A DNA stretch of 64,000 nucleotides from Bifidobacterium hapali (lineage in GTDB: Bacteria; Actinomycetota; Actinomycetes; Actinomycetales; Bifidobacteriaceae): the NCBI RefSeq assembly GCF_002259755.1, contig NZ_MWWY01000026.1, forward strand, positions 1 to 64,000, read 5' to 3'. Position 1 is the stretch's first letter. Every line of letters starts with the position of its first letter. The notes under the pieces are model-generated. The model was given only the letters and a program-made list of their open reading frames with translations. It had not been told where the DNA came from and did no database searches. Shown piece by piece: positions 1 through 6,444 of this stretch. Position numbers and translations under genes: made by a program.

Positions 1-352
1 AGTCGCATATTTGCCGCAAAAGCCGATTCTGCCGGGCGCCACGGTGGCGGATGCGCTTCGACTGCCGTTCATGCTGACCGTACGTAGCGATTACGACGGT
101 GACGCTGGCGACGCTGCTTCGTCGTCGTTTGGGAACAACGAAACTCGGTCTGTAACTGGTGCGCGGCGGCGTGGTTTGTTTCGTTTGTCGCGTCTGTTTC
201 GCAGTAACGAGGCGATGGCTCGAGATCTGTTGCCGGATGATCGTATTCGAGCGACGCTGGATGCGATGGGTTGCGAAGATATTGATCTGACTCGGTCGGC
301 GGCTTGGTATGGGCTGGGTTGGGCCAGCGTGATCGTCGGCTGGCAATGTTGA
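1..352 (+). CDS. Tad pilus T2SSF-type membrane protein (TadB-like), 3' part only
   Basis: The reading frame is open from the window edge (the codons before the TTG at 11 are also open), so the real start lies upstream. About 115 residues are visible: a short hydrophobic patch (LRLPFML), a charged Ser/Arg-rich linker, and a C-terminal stretch ending in a short Trp/Gly-rich segment (AWYGLGWASVIVGWQC). By position, immediately before TadC and the Flp pilin, it should be the first of the two inner-membrane platform proteins (TadB/Rv3658c position) of an actinobacterial Tad pilus. The visible sequence itself is not diagnostic; no complete T2SSF domain is in view. Its stop codon (350-352) overlaps the start of the next gene (ATG at 346), which indicates translational coupling. 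A truncated or degenerate gene cannot be excluded. Confidence 0.5.
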   Translation, partial: VAYLPQKPILPGATVADALRLPFMLTVRSDYDGDAGDAASSSFGNNETRSVTGARRRGLFRLSRLFRSNEAMARDLLPDDRIRATLDAMGCEDIDLTRSAAWYGLGWASVIVGWQC

Positions 353-861
353 CTGACGTTGGACAGTGCAATCATGATGACAGTGCGGATACAGTACTGC
401 CGCAGGAGTCGACGATATTAGCGTTGCTCATTGCTGCCGTGCGGCAAGGTTCGTCTATTCCTCGCGCGTTGGATGCGGTCGGGGATGCGGTTGGCGGTTC
501 ATTTGGCGAGGGTTTGCGCAAAGTAGCGACAGCCTTGTTGCGTGGGGTTGCGTGGCATGATGCATGGCGCTCGGCTGGCTCGGAGTTTGTGTTGGATGAT
601 GATTCGGGGCAGGTTGATGGGTATGAGCATGCGTTATTTGAGCTGCTTGAGGAGTCGTTGGAGCCGTCGTGGCGTAGTGGGGTTTCGCCTGTGGCTCGGT
701 TGGAGGCAACGTTAGAACGGATTGATGCCGATGAGCGCGCGCGGATTGAACAGGCTGCGGGGAAGTTGTCGGTTCGTTTGCTCATGCCAACGGGATTGTG
801 CTTGTTGCCTGCATTCATTCTTATCGGTGTCGTTCCAACTGTTGCTTCTTTCATGTCATGA
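346..861 (+). CDS. tadC: Tad pilus platform protein TadC (type II secretion system F domain)
   Basis: This encodes about 171 residues if started at ATG 346, which overlaps the upstream stop; a TTG at 304 in the same frame is possible but would overlap more. The segment around residues 20-75 (LALLIAAVRQGSSIPRAL) and the later helix pair ending in a hydrophobic stretch with PTGLCLLPAF followed by ILIGVVPTV match the second half of a T2SSF domain, where the terminal helix sits in the membrane. TadC works with TadB as the inner-membrane base on which the TadA ATPase drives pilin polymerisation (family knowledge). TadA and TadZ would be expected upstream of the window. A hairpin and DnaA-box-like cluster separates it from the pilin gene. 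At about 170 residues it resembles the short actinobacterial TadC (Rv3657c type) rather than the 300-residue proteobacterial form. Confidence 0.75.
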   Translation: MLTDVGQCNHDDSADTVLPQESTILALLIAAVRQGSSIPRALDAVGDAVGGSFGEGLRKVATALLRGVAWHDAWRSAGSEFVLDDDSGQVDGYEHALFELLEESLEPSWRSGVSPVARLEATLERIDADERARIEQAAGKLSVRLLMPTGLCLLPAFILIGVVPTVASFMS

Positions 862-862
862 G

Positions 863-1016
863 TTATCCACATTTTTTGTGGATAGACGTACTGATCCGTG
901 AAACGGGGAACGCAGTGCGTTTCCCGTAGGCGAAGTGAGCGATCGCAGTATGGGCGATCGTGAAGGCGGCGTGTTTATCCACATTTTTTGTGGATAAACA
1001 CGCCGTATGTGGATAA
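863..1016. promoter_or_regulatory. Cluster of five DnaA-box-like sites in two palindromes
   Basis: TTATCCACA or its complement occurs at 863-871, 877-885 (one mismatch), 975-983, 989-997 and 1008-1016. The first two and the next two face each other across a T-rich loop; the second pair forms a hairpin with 16-bp arms (968-983 and 989-1004, GGCGTGTTTATCCACA and complement). Between them lie further short inverted repeats (about 902-930 and 938-960). The consensus bacterial DnaA box is TTWTNCACA (established). The site could terminate tadC transcription, set the pilin level apart from the assembly genes, or bind DnaA. Confidence 0.6.
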
Positions 1017-1128
1017 CTTAATGACCGTTCGACCACATAACCCATTTTTTAATCGGTGAAATCAGAAATTCGTGCATAGTAGATGGTCCGCAACCACGGT
1101 GGTTGTGGACTCGAGTGAAAGGAACGCT

Positions 1129-1416
1129 ATGAGTGATGTAATTCCAATCAATGTTGATGGACAACCCGGTTTGTTCTTGCATGCCAGACGGACCATTGCC
1201 GATCTGGTCGAGTGCGGCCGACGCGAATTATGTCTTATTGATGCACGATGGCGCACGCTTGCCGCCGAGCCAGAGGAAGGTGCTGCGACAGCCGAGTATG
1301 CAGTTGTACTGATTGCTGCGACGAGCTTTGCGGCTGTGCTGATTGCCATAGTGAAGTCGGATGGTATTAAAACGCTGCTGACCAGTATCGTCAAAAAAGC
1401 ACTGAATGCTGGGTGA
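1129..1416 (+). CDS. flp: Flp-type pilin, DUF4244 family
   Basis: This is a 95-residue protein started at ATG 1129 because GAAAGGA sits 7 bases upstream; the longer open frame from 1072 has no ribosome site. A 45-residue hydrophilic leader ends in an EEGAATAEYAVV motif, in which the Glu and Tyr are the pair conserved at positions +5/+6 in Flp pilins, followed by one hydrophobic helix (residues about 55-75) and a short basic C-terminus. This is the usual build of actinobacterial DUF4244 pilins, which are cleaved by a TadV-type prepilin peptidase and polymerised by TadABC (family knowledge). It is the major structural subunit candidate, and TadE/TadF-like minor pilins follow directly. It has its own upstream region with the palindrome cluster at 863-1016, so its expression may be set separately from tadBC. 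Confidence 0.85.
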   Translation: MSDVIPINVDGQPGLFLHARRTIADLVECGRRELCLIDARWRTLAAEPEEGAATAEYAVVLIAATSFAAVLIAIVKSDGIKTLLTSIVKKALNAG

Positions 1417-1916
1417 TTATCATGCGACAACAAACGACGCCTGATTGCGATGTTTCAGCGTCGTCAAGCCTTACTCGTGCGATGCTGAGACGCCGGTGGC
1501 ATACCAGTCGTCCACCGCCGCGACAACAACGCGAACGGTTCGTGCGTCGCATAGTGTCAATAGTCACTGCATTGCGTCATGTGGATGCGGATAGCGGAGC
1601 GGCTACGGCTGAATTTGCTTCAGTGCTGCCCGCTGTTGTGGCAGTATTTGCCTTGCTGTTGGGCTCATCGCAGGCAGTGTTCGTGTCGATGCGCTGTCAG
1701 GATGCTGCTGCGACGGTTGCACGCGAGTTGATCGTGGCTGGTGATGATGCGAATCCGCAAGCGACTGCTCGTGCGGTGGCCGGCGATGATGTGACTACTC
1801 AAACTCGGATTGACGGTAACCAAGTGACGGTGACAGTGCAATGTCCGGTTGTGCCTGACCCGTTTGGTGTGTTGCCAACTCGCGTGCGGGGTATTGCGAC
1901 GGGAGTACTGTCATGA
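1413..1916 (+). CDS. tadE: TadE-like minor pilin
   Basis: The GTG at 1413 overlaps the pilin stop codon (GTGA); an in-frame ATG at 1422 is the alternative start. The product has about 165 residues. A basic N-terminus of roughly 50 residues (possibly cytoplasmic) precedes SGAATAEFASVLPAVVAVF, a TadE-type motif with Glu followed by Phe and a single transmembrane helix (about residues 60-85). The rest would lie outside the membrane and contains two Cys residues (MRCQD, VQCPV) that could form a disulphide. TadE proteins are pseudopilins needed for Tad pilus assembly (family knowledge). Gene overlap on both sides (GTGA upstream, ATGA downstream) points to tight translational coupling in one operon. 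Confidence 0.8.
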   Translation: MIIMRQQTTPDCDVSASSSLTRAMLRRRWHTSRPPPRQQRERFVRRIVSIVTALRHVDADSGAATAEFASVLPAVVAVFALLLGSSQAVFVSMRCQDAAATVARELIVAGDDANPQATARAVAGDDVTTQTRIDGNQVTVTVQCPVVPDPFGVLPTRVRGIATGVLS

Positions 1917-2305
1917 TGCTGCACGTGAGTCTTGCGGTACGTCGTGTCAGACGTAGTCTCACCCGCGCTGATCGTGGCTCCGGCACGATGGTTGGCGTTG
2001 CGCTGATCATAGTTGTTGGTGTGCTGCTGGCAACGATTGCGTCAGCAGGCAACTTGCTGCTCTGCCAGACGCGTGCACAATCGGCTGCTGATCTAGCTGC
2101 GATATCTGCGGCTATGGCTGTGCGTAACGGTACTGCTGATTCGTGTGCGGTTGCTCGATCGATTGCCGTAGCTAATGGAGCATCGCTGGACTCGTGCGTA
2201 ACTGATGCTGAGGATGTGCAAGTATCTGTGAGCGTATCGACGCAGGTACCGTTTGCACCGTATGTGTCGCGTTCGGTGCGCGCTGGTCCCGTCTCCTGCG
2301 GCTGA
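1913..2305 (+). CDS. tadF: TadE/TadG-like pseudopilin (Rv3654c-type, TadF position)
   Basis: This encodes 130 residues. The start codon overlaps the tadE stop (ATGA at 1913). The N-terminus carries RADRGSGTMVGVALIIVVGVLL, a Gly-Ser-rich prepilin-like junction running into one membrane helix (about residues 20-48), then QTRAQSAADLAAISAA, typical of the 'helicase/secretion neighbourhood TadE-like' family in Actinobacteria. Three Cys residues follow in the extracytoplasmic part. The likely role is a minor component of the Tad pilus tip or base. It is the last gene of the visible tad operon; the next gene starts 52 bases on and is unrelated. Confidence 0.75.
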   Translation: MMLHVSLAVRRVRRSLTRADRGSGTMVGVALIIVVGVLLATIASAGNLLLCQTRAQSAADLAAISAAMAVRNGTADSCAVARSIAVANGASLDSCVTDAEDVQVSVSVSTQVPFAPYVSRSVRAGPVSCG

Positions 2306-2357
2306 TATTCAATTCGTTGCGCGTGAGTACTGGCGTGCGTTGCCATGCTAGGTTATC

Positions 2358-3512
2358 GTGGGCGATATGAACGATGCGAACAACGCGCGGCCAGTGGTCG
2401 CGATGATTGGCAACCCGGTGTCCGACAAGGGCAAGGGTGCGGTCATCGATGCGCAGGTTATGGAATCTTTGATCGATAACGGTCGTCGTCATAACTTTGA
2501 CGTTATTGACTTGACTGGTACGAGTTTCGATGATTCTTTAGCCAACGCGCGCACTCATGCTGATGCGTACACGCATCTGGTAGTGGTTGGTGGTGACGGC
2601 ATGGTTGCGCTGGGCGCGAATGCTGTGGGCTGTAGCGGCAAGCCGCTTGGTATTGTCGCTACTGGCTCAGGCAATGATTTCGCTCGCGGGCTTGGCTTGC
2701 CGGTTAACCGTATTGACACGGCTATCGAAGGTATCGTGGGTGCGATCGTACGCGGTAGTCATATTGACGTTGATATGGGTCGTGTGACGTCGCTGCCGGG
2801 CGGGTATGCGGTTGATGCGGCGACTGGCAACCTGTTGACGGATACATTGCACGCTGATGCGGACGAGTCTGTTTCGTTACCGCCAATCGACCGGTATTAC
2901 GGTGGCATGCTCAACTGCGGGTTGGATGCGAGTATTAACGATCGTGCGAATCATTCGCGATTGCCTGGCGGGTCGTTGCGATATTTTGTTGCGGTACTCG
3001 TTGAGATTGCGCATCTTAAACAGTATGGCTATCACATCAAAGCCACGCTCGCAGACGGCAGTGTTGAAGAGCGCGACATCATCTCGCCAATGGTGACGAT
3101 TGCTAATTCGCGGCATATTGGTGGCGGATTGGAAGTGTCACCGTATTCGCAGTTTGCGGACGGTTTGCTGGACATGATTTGGATTGACCATATGCCGAAC
3201 CTGCTGGAGATTGTTGATGCGATTTCTAAGGCGTATAACGGTCGGCTTATGGCGTCGCACGTGTTCGGCTGGAAACGTGTTCGTGAGGTTGAGATTACGC
3301 GAGCTACCAGCGGTGAAGAGCCGCCGGTACTGATGGCAGATGGCGAGTATATCGGCCATCTGCCAGTGAAAGTAGCAGCGCAAGATCGTGCGTTGCGCGT
3401 GCTCGTACCGCCTGCTGTTGCGCGCGATCATGCCGACGATGACGGTAGCCGTACGCTTGCTGCGATCAAGCGAGACGGTCGTGACCCAATAACCGGCGCT
3501 TTTTGCGCGTAA
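2358..3512 (+). CDS. Diacylglycerol/lipid kinase family protein (DAGKc domain)
   Basis: This encodes 384 residues from GTG 2358 (AGG five bases upstream); an ATG at 2367 is nearly as good. The DAGK catalytic domain fills the N-terminal part: the nucleotide-binding VVVGGDGMV motif at about residues 75-84 and GIVATGSGNDFARGLGLP at about 98-115, both hallmarks of the YegS/DgkB fold. The middle and C-terminal region is the beta-sandwich domain (ANSRHIGGGLEVSP, ADGEYIGHLPV). The enzyme phosphorylates a membrane lipid, probably diacylglycerol recycled to phosphatidic acid, at the inner face of the membrane (family knowledge; substrate inferred). It is longer than the usual 300 residues, with an insertion around residues 135-175 and a polar C-terminal tail. 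It follows the tad operon in the same direction but has no evident functional link to it. Confidence 0.85.
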   Translation: MGDMNDANNARPVVAMIGNPVSDKGKGAVIDAQVMESLIDNGRRHNFDVIDLTGTSFDDSLANARTHADAYTHLVVVGGDGMVALGANAVGCSGKPLGIVATGSGNDFARGLGLPVNRIDTAIEGIVGAIVRGSHIDVDMGRVTSLPGGYAVDAATGNLLTDTLHADADESVSLPPIDRYYGGMLNCGLDASINDRANHSRLPGGSLRYFVAVLVEIAHLKQYGYHIKATLADGSVEERDIISPMVTIANSRHIGGGLEVSPYSQFADGLLDMIWIDHMPNLLEIVDAISKAYNGRLMASHVFGWKRVREVEITRATSGEEPPVLMADGEYIGHLPVKVAAQDRALRVLVPPAVARDHADDDGSRTLAAIKRDGRDPITGAFCA

Positions 3513-3519
3513 CAGCAGA

Positions 3520-3580
3520 GCTGTTTGTAGGCAACATCCTTCAAGTGGAGTCGAGAACATCGTCAACGAACTTCTCGCAG
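3520..3580. repeat. Dispersed repeat, copy A
   Basis: About 60 bp that recur at 9251-9311 with roughly 80 percent identity by eye. Shared blocks include GGCAAC-TCCTTCAAG and GAACATCGT followed by ACGAACTTCT. The repeat lies directly after the kinase gene and shortly before the 3' end of the convergent DUF5692 gene. Function unknown; it may be a remnant of a non-coding element. Confidence 0.6.
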
Positions 3581-3613
3581 GATACTGGCCGCATGTGCTT
3601 GTGTGATGGATGA

Positions 3614-4588
3614 TCAGGCAGCGCGGGCAATGGCCTGCTCGTAGTCGCGTGTGCCCTTGAAAACTTCCTGAATCCACGGGTTCACGCCCTGACGCTTCGC
3701 GCGCATAAGGATGTATCCAAGTGCCAATACATTCGCAACGAGCGACACAATAGACACGGTGAGGTTGACGTTCGCGTTGTTCACCGACTGTGTGGAGAAC
3801 ACGGAATAGTCTTGGAACATCGGGAACACCTGTGCGAACATGCACCAGATCGCCAGCGTGTTCGCACGATTCTGAATCCAGCCGCCCTTATTCCAGAAGA
3901 AGTTCGCGACAGTCGGTGCGAGCAGCAGTGCAAGACCGCAGTACCACGAGTGGGTAGGAAGGCAGTTGTACGTATAGCAGAAGTTCCACAGATCATATGC
4001 AACGATGAACACCCATGTCATGTCTGGCCAGAGCATGTCATCCTTCTTCTTGGAGACGTAGATGCCGAACCAGCCGGTCATGCACGCGATGTTGATCAGT
4101 CCGGCGACACCGTTGAACACGTTGTGCCAGCCGCCCATAAGCGTCACGCCTTCGGTGGAAACCCAAGTAGTACCCCATGCGCGGAATGCGGATTCGAAGT
4201 CAGAAACAACAGCGATGAGGATGTTGATGGCGACGATGACGAAGGGGAAGCATTTGAACCAGTCGGATTTACCGATGGCACCCCAACGGTATTTGAGCGC
4301 CATGAAGCCGATGCATCCAGCAGTGGCTGCATACAGTTTCGCGTAGTGGAACCAGCTGGTCATGTGCACGTATGTGGGGTTGTTGAGCGCCCAATCAGCA
4401 CCGGCTGCAGCTGCCACGTAAATGGCGACAAAATATACGGTTAGGATTGCGGGGACGACGAGGAATGCGATAATACCGCCGATTTTCGTGCGGCGAGCGA
4501 GTTCGTTGGCGCCGATAAGACATCCAAATACGAGTAGCCAGCCGAGCCACTGCCACATGGCATTGTCGCCGTAGACCTGAAACAGCAT
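3614..4588 (-). CDS. DUF5692 family multi-pass membrane protein
   Basis: This encodes 324 residues from an ATG with AAAGGA six bases upstream. The sequence is dominated by about eight to nine hydrophobic helices and is unusually rich in Trp, Tyr and Asn; motifs such as VVSDFESA, YDLWNFCYTYNCLPTHSWYC and FWNKGGWIQNRANT are those I associate with the DUF5692 family, which has no established function. Its promoter is clear on the minus strand: TTGACA (4733-4738), an 18-bp spacer, TATACT (4709-4714), with a perfect palindrome over the -35 and a second copy downstream of the -10. The same operator lies in the promoter of the TetR gene at 10931-11536, so this gene is probably repressed by that TetR and induced by its ligand. 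It is divergent from an MFS transporter. Confidence 0.8.
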   Translation of the reverse strand: MLFQVYGDNAMWQWLGWLLVFGCLIGANELARRTKIGGIIAFLVVPAILTVYFVAIYVAAAAGADWALNNPTYVHMTSWFHYAKLYAATAGCIGFMALKYRWGAIGKSDWFKCFPFVIVAINILIAVVSDFESAFRAWGTTWVSTEGVTLMGGWHNVFNGVAGLINIACMTGWFGIYVSKKKDDMLWPDMTWVFIVAYDLWNFCYTYNCLPTHSWYCGLALLLAPTVANFFWNKGGWIQNRANTLAIWCMFAQVFPMFQDYSVFSTQSVNNANVNLTVSIVSLVANVLALGYILMRAKRQGVNPWIQEVFKGTRDYEQAIARAA

Positions 4589-4678
4589 GATGGTCCTTTC
4601 TTCCTGCTGATGTCACACTCAATGGACGGCGCGAAACAGTGCGTGAAACACGTTGTGAAACGCTCCTCATTGGGCGTG

Positions 4679-4739
4679 TTGACATTTCGTCAATGCATTG
4701 CGGCAATAAGTATAGTGTTCATGTTGACGAAGTGTCAAC
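4679..4739 (-). promoter_or_regulatory. DUF5692 promoter with two TTGAC-N5-GTCAA operators
   Basis: Operator 1 is TTGAC-ATTTC-GTCAA at 4679-4693; operator 2 is GTTGAC-GAAGT-GTCAAC at 4723-4739. On the minus strand the -35 TTGACA (4733-4738) is embedded in operator 2, the -10 TATACT is at 4709-4714, and operator 1 lies just downstream. This is classic repressor placement. The TetR gene promoter near 11601 has the same -35/operator fusion and the same 18-bp spacer. Confidence 0.75.
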
Positions 4740-4849
4740 TCTGTGTGTTGGGCATAGAGCTGAGCGTGGTGCGGGCACTAGCTACTGCATATATGGCATG
4801 TATATTCTGCGGTGTAGCATAATATGGAATACGTATAAAGGAGTATGGT

Positions 4850-6160
4850 ATGTCTCGTTCGGCAACGCAGGCGGCCACCGTTCATAGCGGTGCATTGACG
4901 CGACTTGGCTACTGTGGCGGCGTAGGATCGTTCCTTGGATCATCGGCCATCGTTGGACTGTCGACCACAATTACTATGTGGCAGCTCGGACTCGGACTCG
5001 ACGCCAGCCAAGTCGGCGCGTTAAGTGCAGTCTTAAATTTCGCGATCGCAGCGGGCTCACTTCTCGCCGGATGGCTGTGTGCCCGATTTGGTATGACTCG
5101 CATATTCAACTGGGTCAATCTCATCTCGACGATCGGTTTCCTACTCTGTGCAATCGCGCCGAATTTCATCATCTTACTCATTGGCGTCACCATCGTTGGA
5201 ATCGGTACCGGACTCGATCTGCCAGTATCAATCTCCGTCATGTCACGCGATGCGAACGACCCAGCTGCCGGTTCAAAACTCGTCACCGTCACCCAACTCG
5301 GATGGCAGATCGGCATGCTCGGAGCGTCGCTCATCGCATTCGCTGTATCTGCGCTCCCCGGTGCCACTGGCGGGCGCATTATGTTTACCATTCTCGCAGT
5401 CGTAGCCTGCGGACTGTGGTTGTGGCGATTGCGCTCACAAGAGTTCGCAACACTGCACACGAATGCCGAGCGCAGCGCGCAATCTACTCAACCGGAGGAT
5501 TCTTCAATGGCGTCGTCTGCGCCGGAAAGTGATCCCGTGATTCAACACACTGGTATTAGCACCCCTACGGGTCCGTTCGGTATGCCAAAGCAGCTCATTC
5601 CTGCATTCGTGTCGCTACTCGTGTTCTATATCGGGTGGAATCTCGTGGCCAATACGTGGGGCCAATTCCAGACATACATGCTCGTCAACGCGCACGCCTC
5701 GCAAAGCCTCGCGACAGGACTTGGCATCATCCTATACGTGGTGATGTTTGCCGCAAACTGGACAGTATCAGTTACTGTTAACACCCGCTGGCGCAATCCA
5801 CTATTCGTTGCTGGCGGCATCGTTGCGCTCGCAGCCATGATATTGATGGCGGCTGGCGGCGGCTCACTATGGGTGATTGTTGCTGCAACTGCAATTATGT
5901 ATGTTGGTTTGCCGCTCGCCGGTGAAGCGATTTGCAAAGTGTGGACGCAAGAGACATTCCCGCCGACTTCACGTGCTGCGGTACAAGGCTTTATTCTTGG
6001 ATTCTCGCGTTTGTTGTGTGGTCTGTTTGCGTTTGTGACGCCGGCGTTGGTCATGCCCGGTACGATTGGCGTGACATTGTGGGGATTCGTGGCGGTCGTT
6101 GCTGTGTTTGTGGCCTCAGGATGCGCGTTCATTCGACTGCGCCATCACGTTGCGGCATGA
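4850..6160 (+). CDS. MFS transporter
   Basis: This encodes 436 residues; AAAGGAG ends five bases before ATG 4850. Twelve hydrophobic helices can be drawn in two halves of six with a polar central loop (about residues 195-245, Ser/Thr/Glu-rich). The loop between helices 2 and 3 reads GWLCARFGMTRIF, a recognisable version of the MFS A-motif (G-x-x-x-D/A-R-x-G-R/T), and the fold is repeated in the second half. The substrate is unknown. It diverges from the DUF5692 gene over the shared 260-bp region that carries the TTGAC-N5-GTCAA operators, and a GH2 glycosidase follows in the same direction after a repeat element, so sugar or glycoside uptake is possible but not shown. Drug or bile-salt efflux is the alternative, given control by a TetR. 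Confidence 0.85.
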   Translation: MSRSATQAATVHSGALTRLGYCGGVGSFLGSSAIVGLSTTITMWQLGLGLDASQVGALSAVLNFAIAAGSLLAGWLCARFGMTRIFNWVNLISTIGFLLCAIAPNFIILLIGVTIVGIGTGLDLPVSISVMSRDANDPAAGSKLVTVTQLGWQIGMLGASLIAFAVSALPGATGGRIMFTILAVVACGLWLWRLRSQEFATLHTNAERSAQSTQPEDSSMASSAPESDPVIQHTGISTPTGPFGMPKQLIPAFVSLLVFYIGWNLVANTWGQFQTYMLVNAHASQSLATGLGIILYVVMFAANWTVSVTVNTRWRNPLFVAGGIVALAAMILMAAGGGSLWVIVAATAIMYVGLPLAGEAICKVWTQETFPPTSRAAVQGFILGFSRLLCGLFAFVTPALVMPGTIGVTLWGFVAVVAVFVASGCAFIRLRHHVAA

Positions 6161-6179
6161 CGGGCTATCTCAATTAAGG

Positions 6180-6375
6180 CTTTCTTCAATCTGAGAGGCA
6201 GATTTCGGCTGTTGCAGAGGTCTTTCTTCAATCTGAGAGGCAGTCATTGCATCCTATACCTACCTCCCTAGGGTATTTCGGGGGTAAAAACAGCGTGGTA
6301 TTCAAACATAGCTGCCTCTCAGATTGAAGAAAGACCCCTGCGCGATGAGCAATCTGCCTCTCAGATTGAAGAAAG
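6180..6375. repeat. Symmetric repeat element, GAGAGGCAG family (42-bp phase)
   Basis: The 22-bp arm CTTTCTTCAATCTGAGAGGC(AG) occurs at 6180-6201 and 6222-6243, and its complement at 6312-6333 and 6354-6375. The offset between copies is exactly 42 bp on both sides. The centre holds CCCTAGGG and a GGGGGTAAAAA run. A second element of the same plan with a different arm but the same GAGAGGCAG core and the same 42-bp offset lies at 62856-63045. The element fills almost all of the gap between the MFS and GH2 genes. Confidence 0.8.
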
Positions 6376-6444
6376 CACCCATAATGCCCCCGTTCGCGCT
6401 ACGCTTGGACCTACACAATGCGTTGAGCGTGAAAGCGAGGAGCA

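Noticed and set aside
1..352. Possible frameshift joining the first ORF and tadC into one gene
   Set aside because: Two separate overlapping genes are the normal actinobacterial arrangement, and the four-to-seven base overlap is typical; without the upstream part a frameshift cannot be argued.
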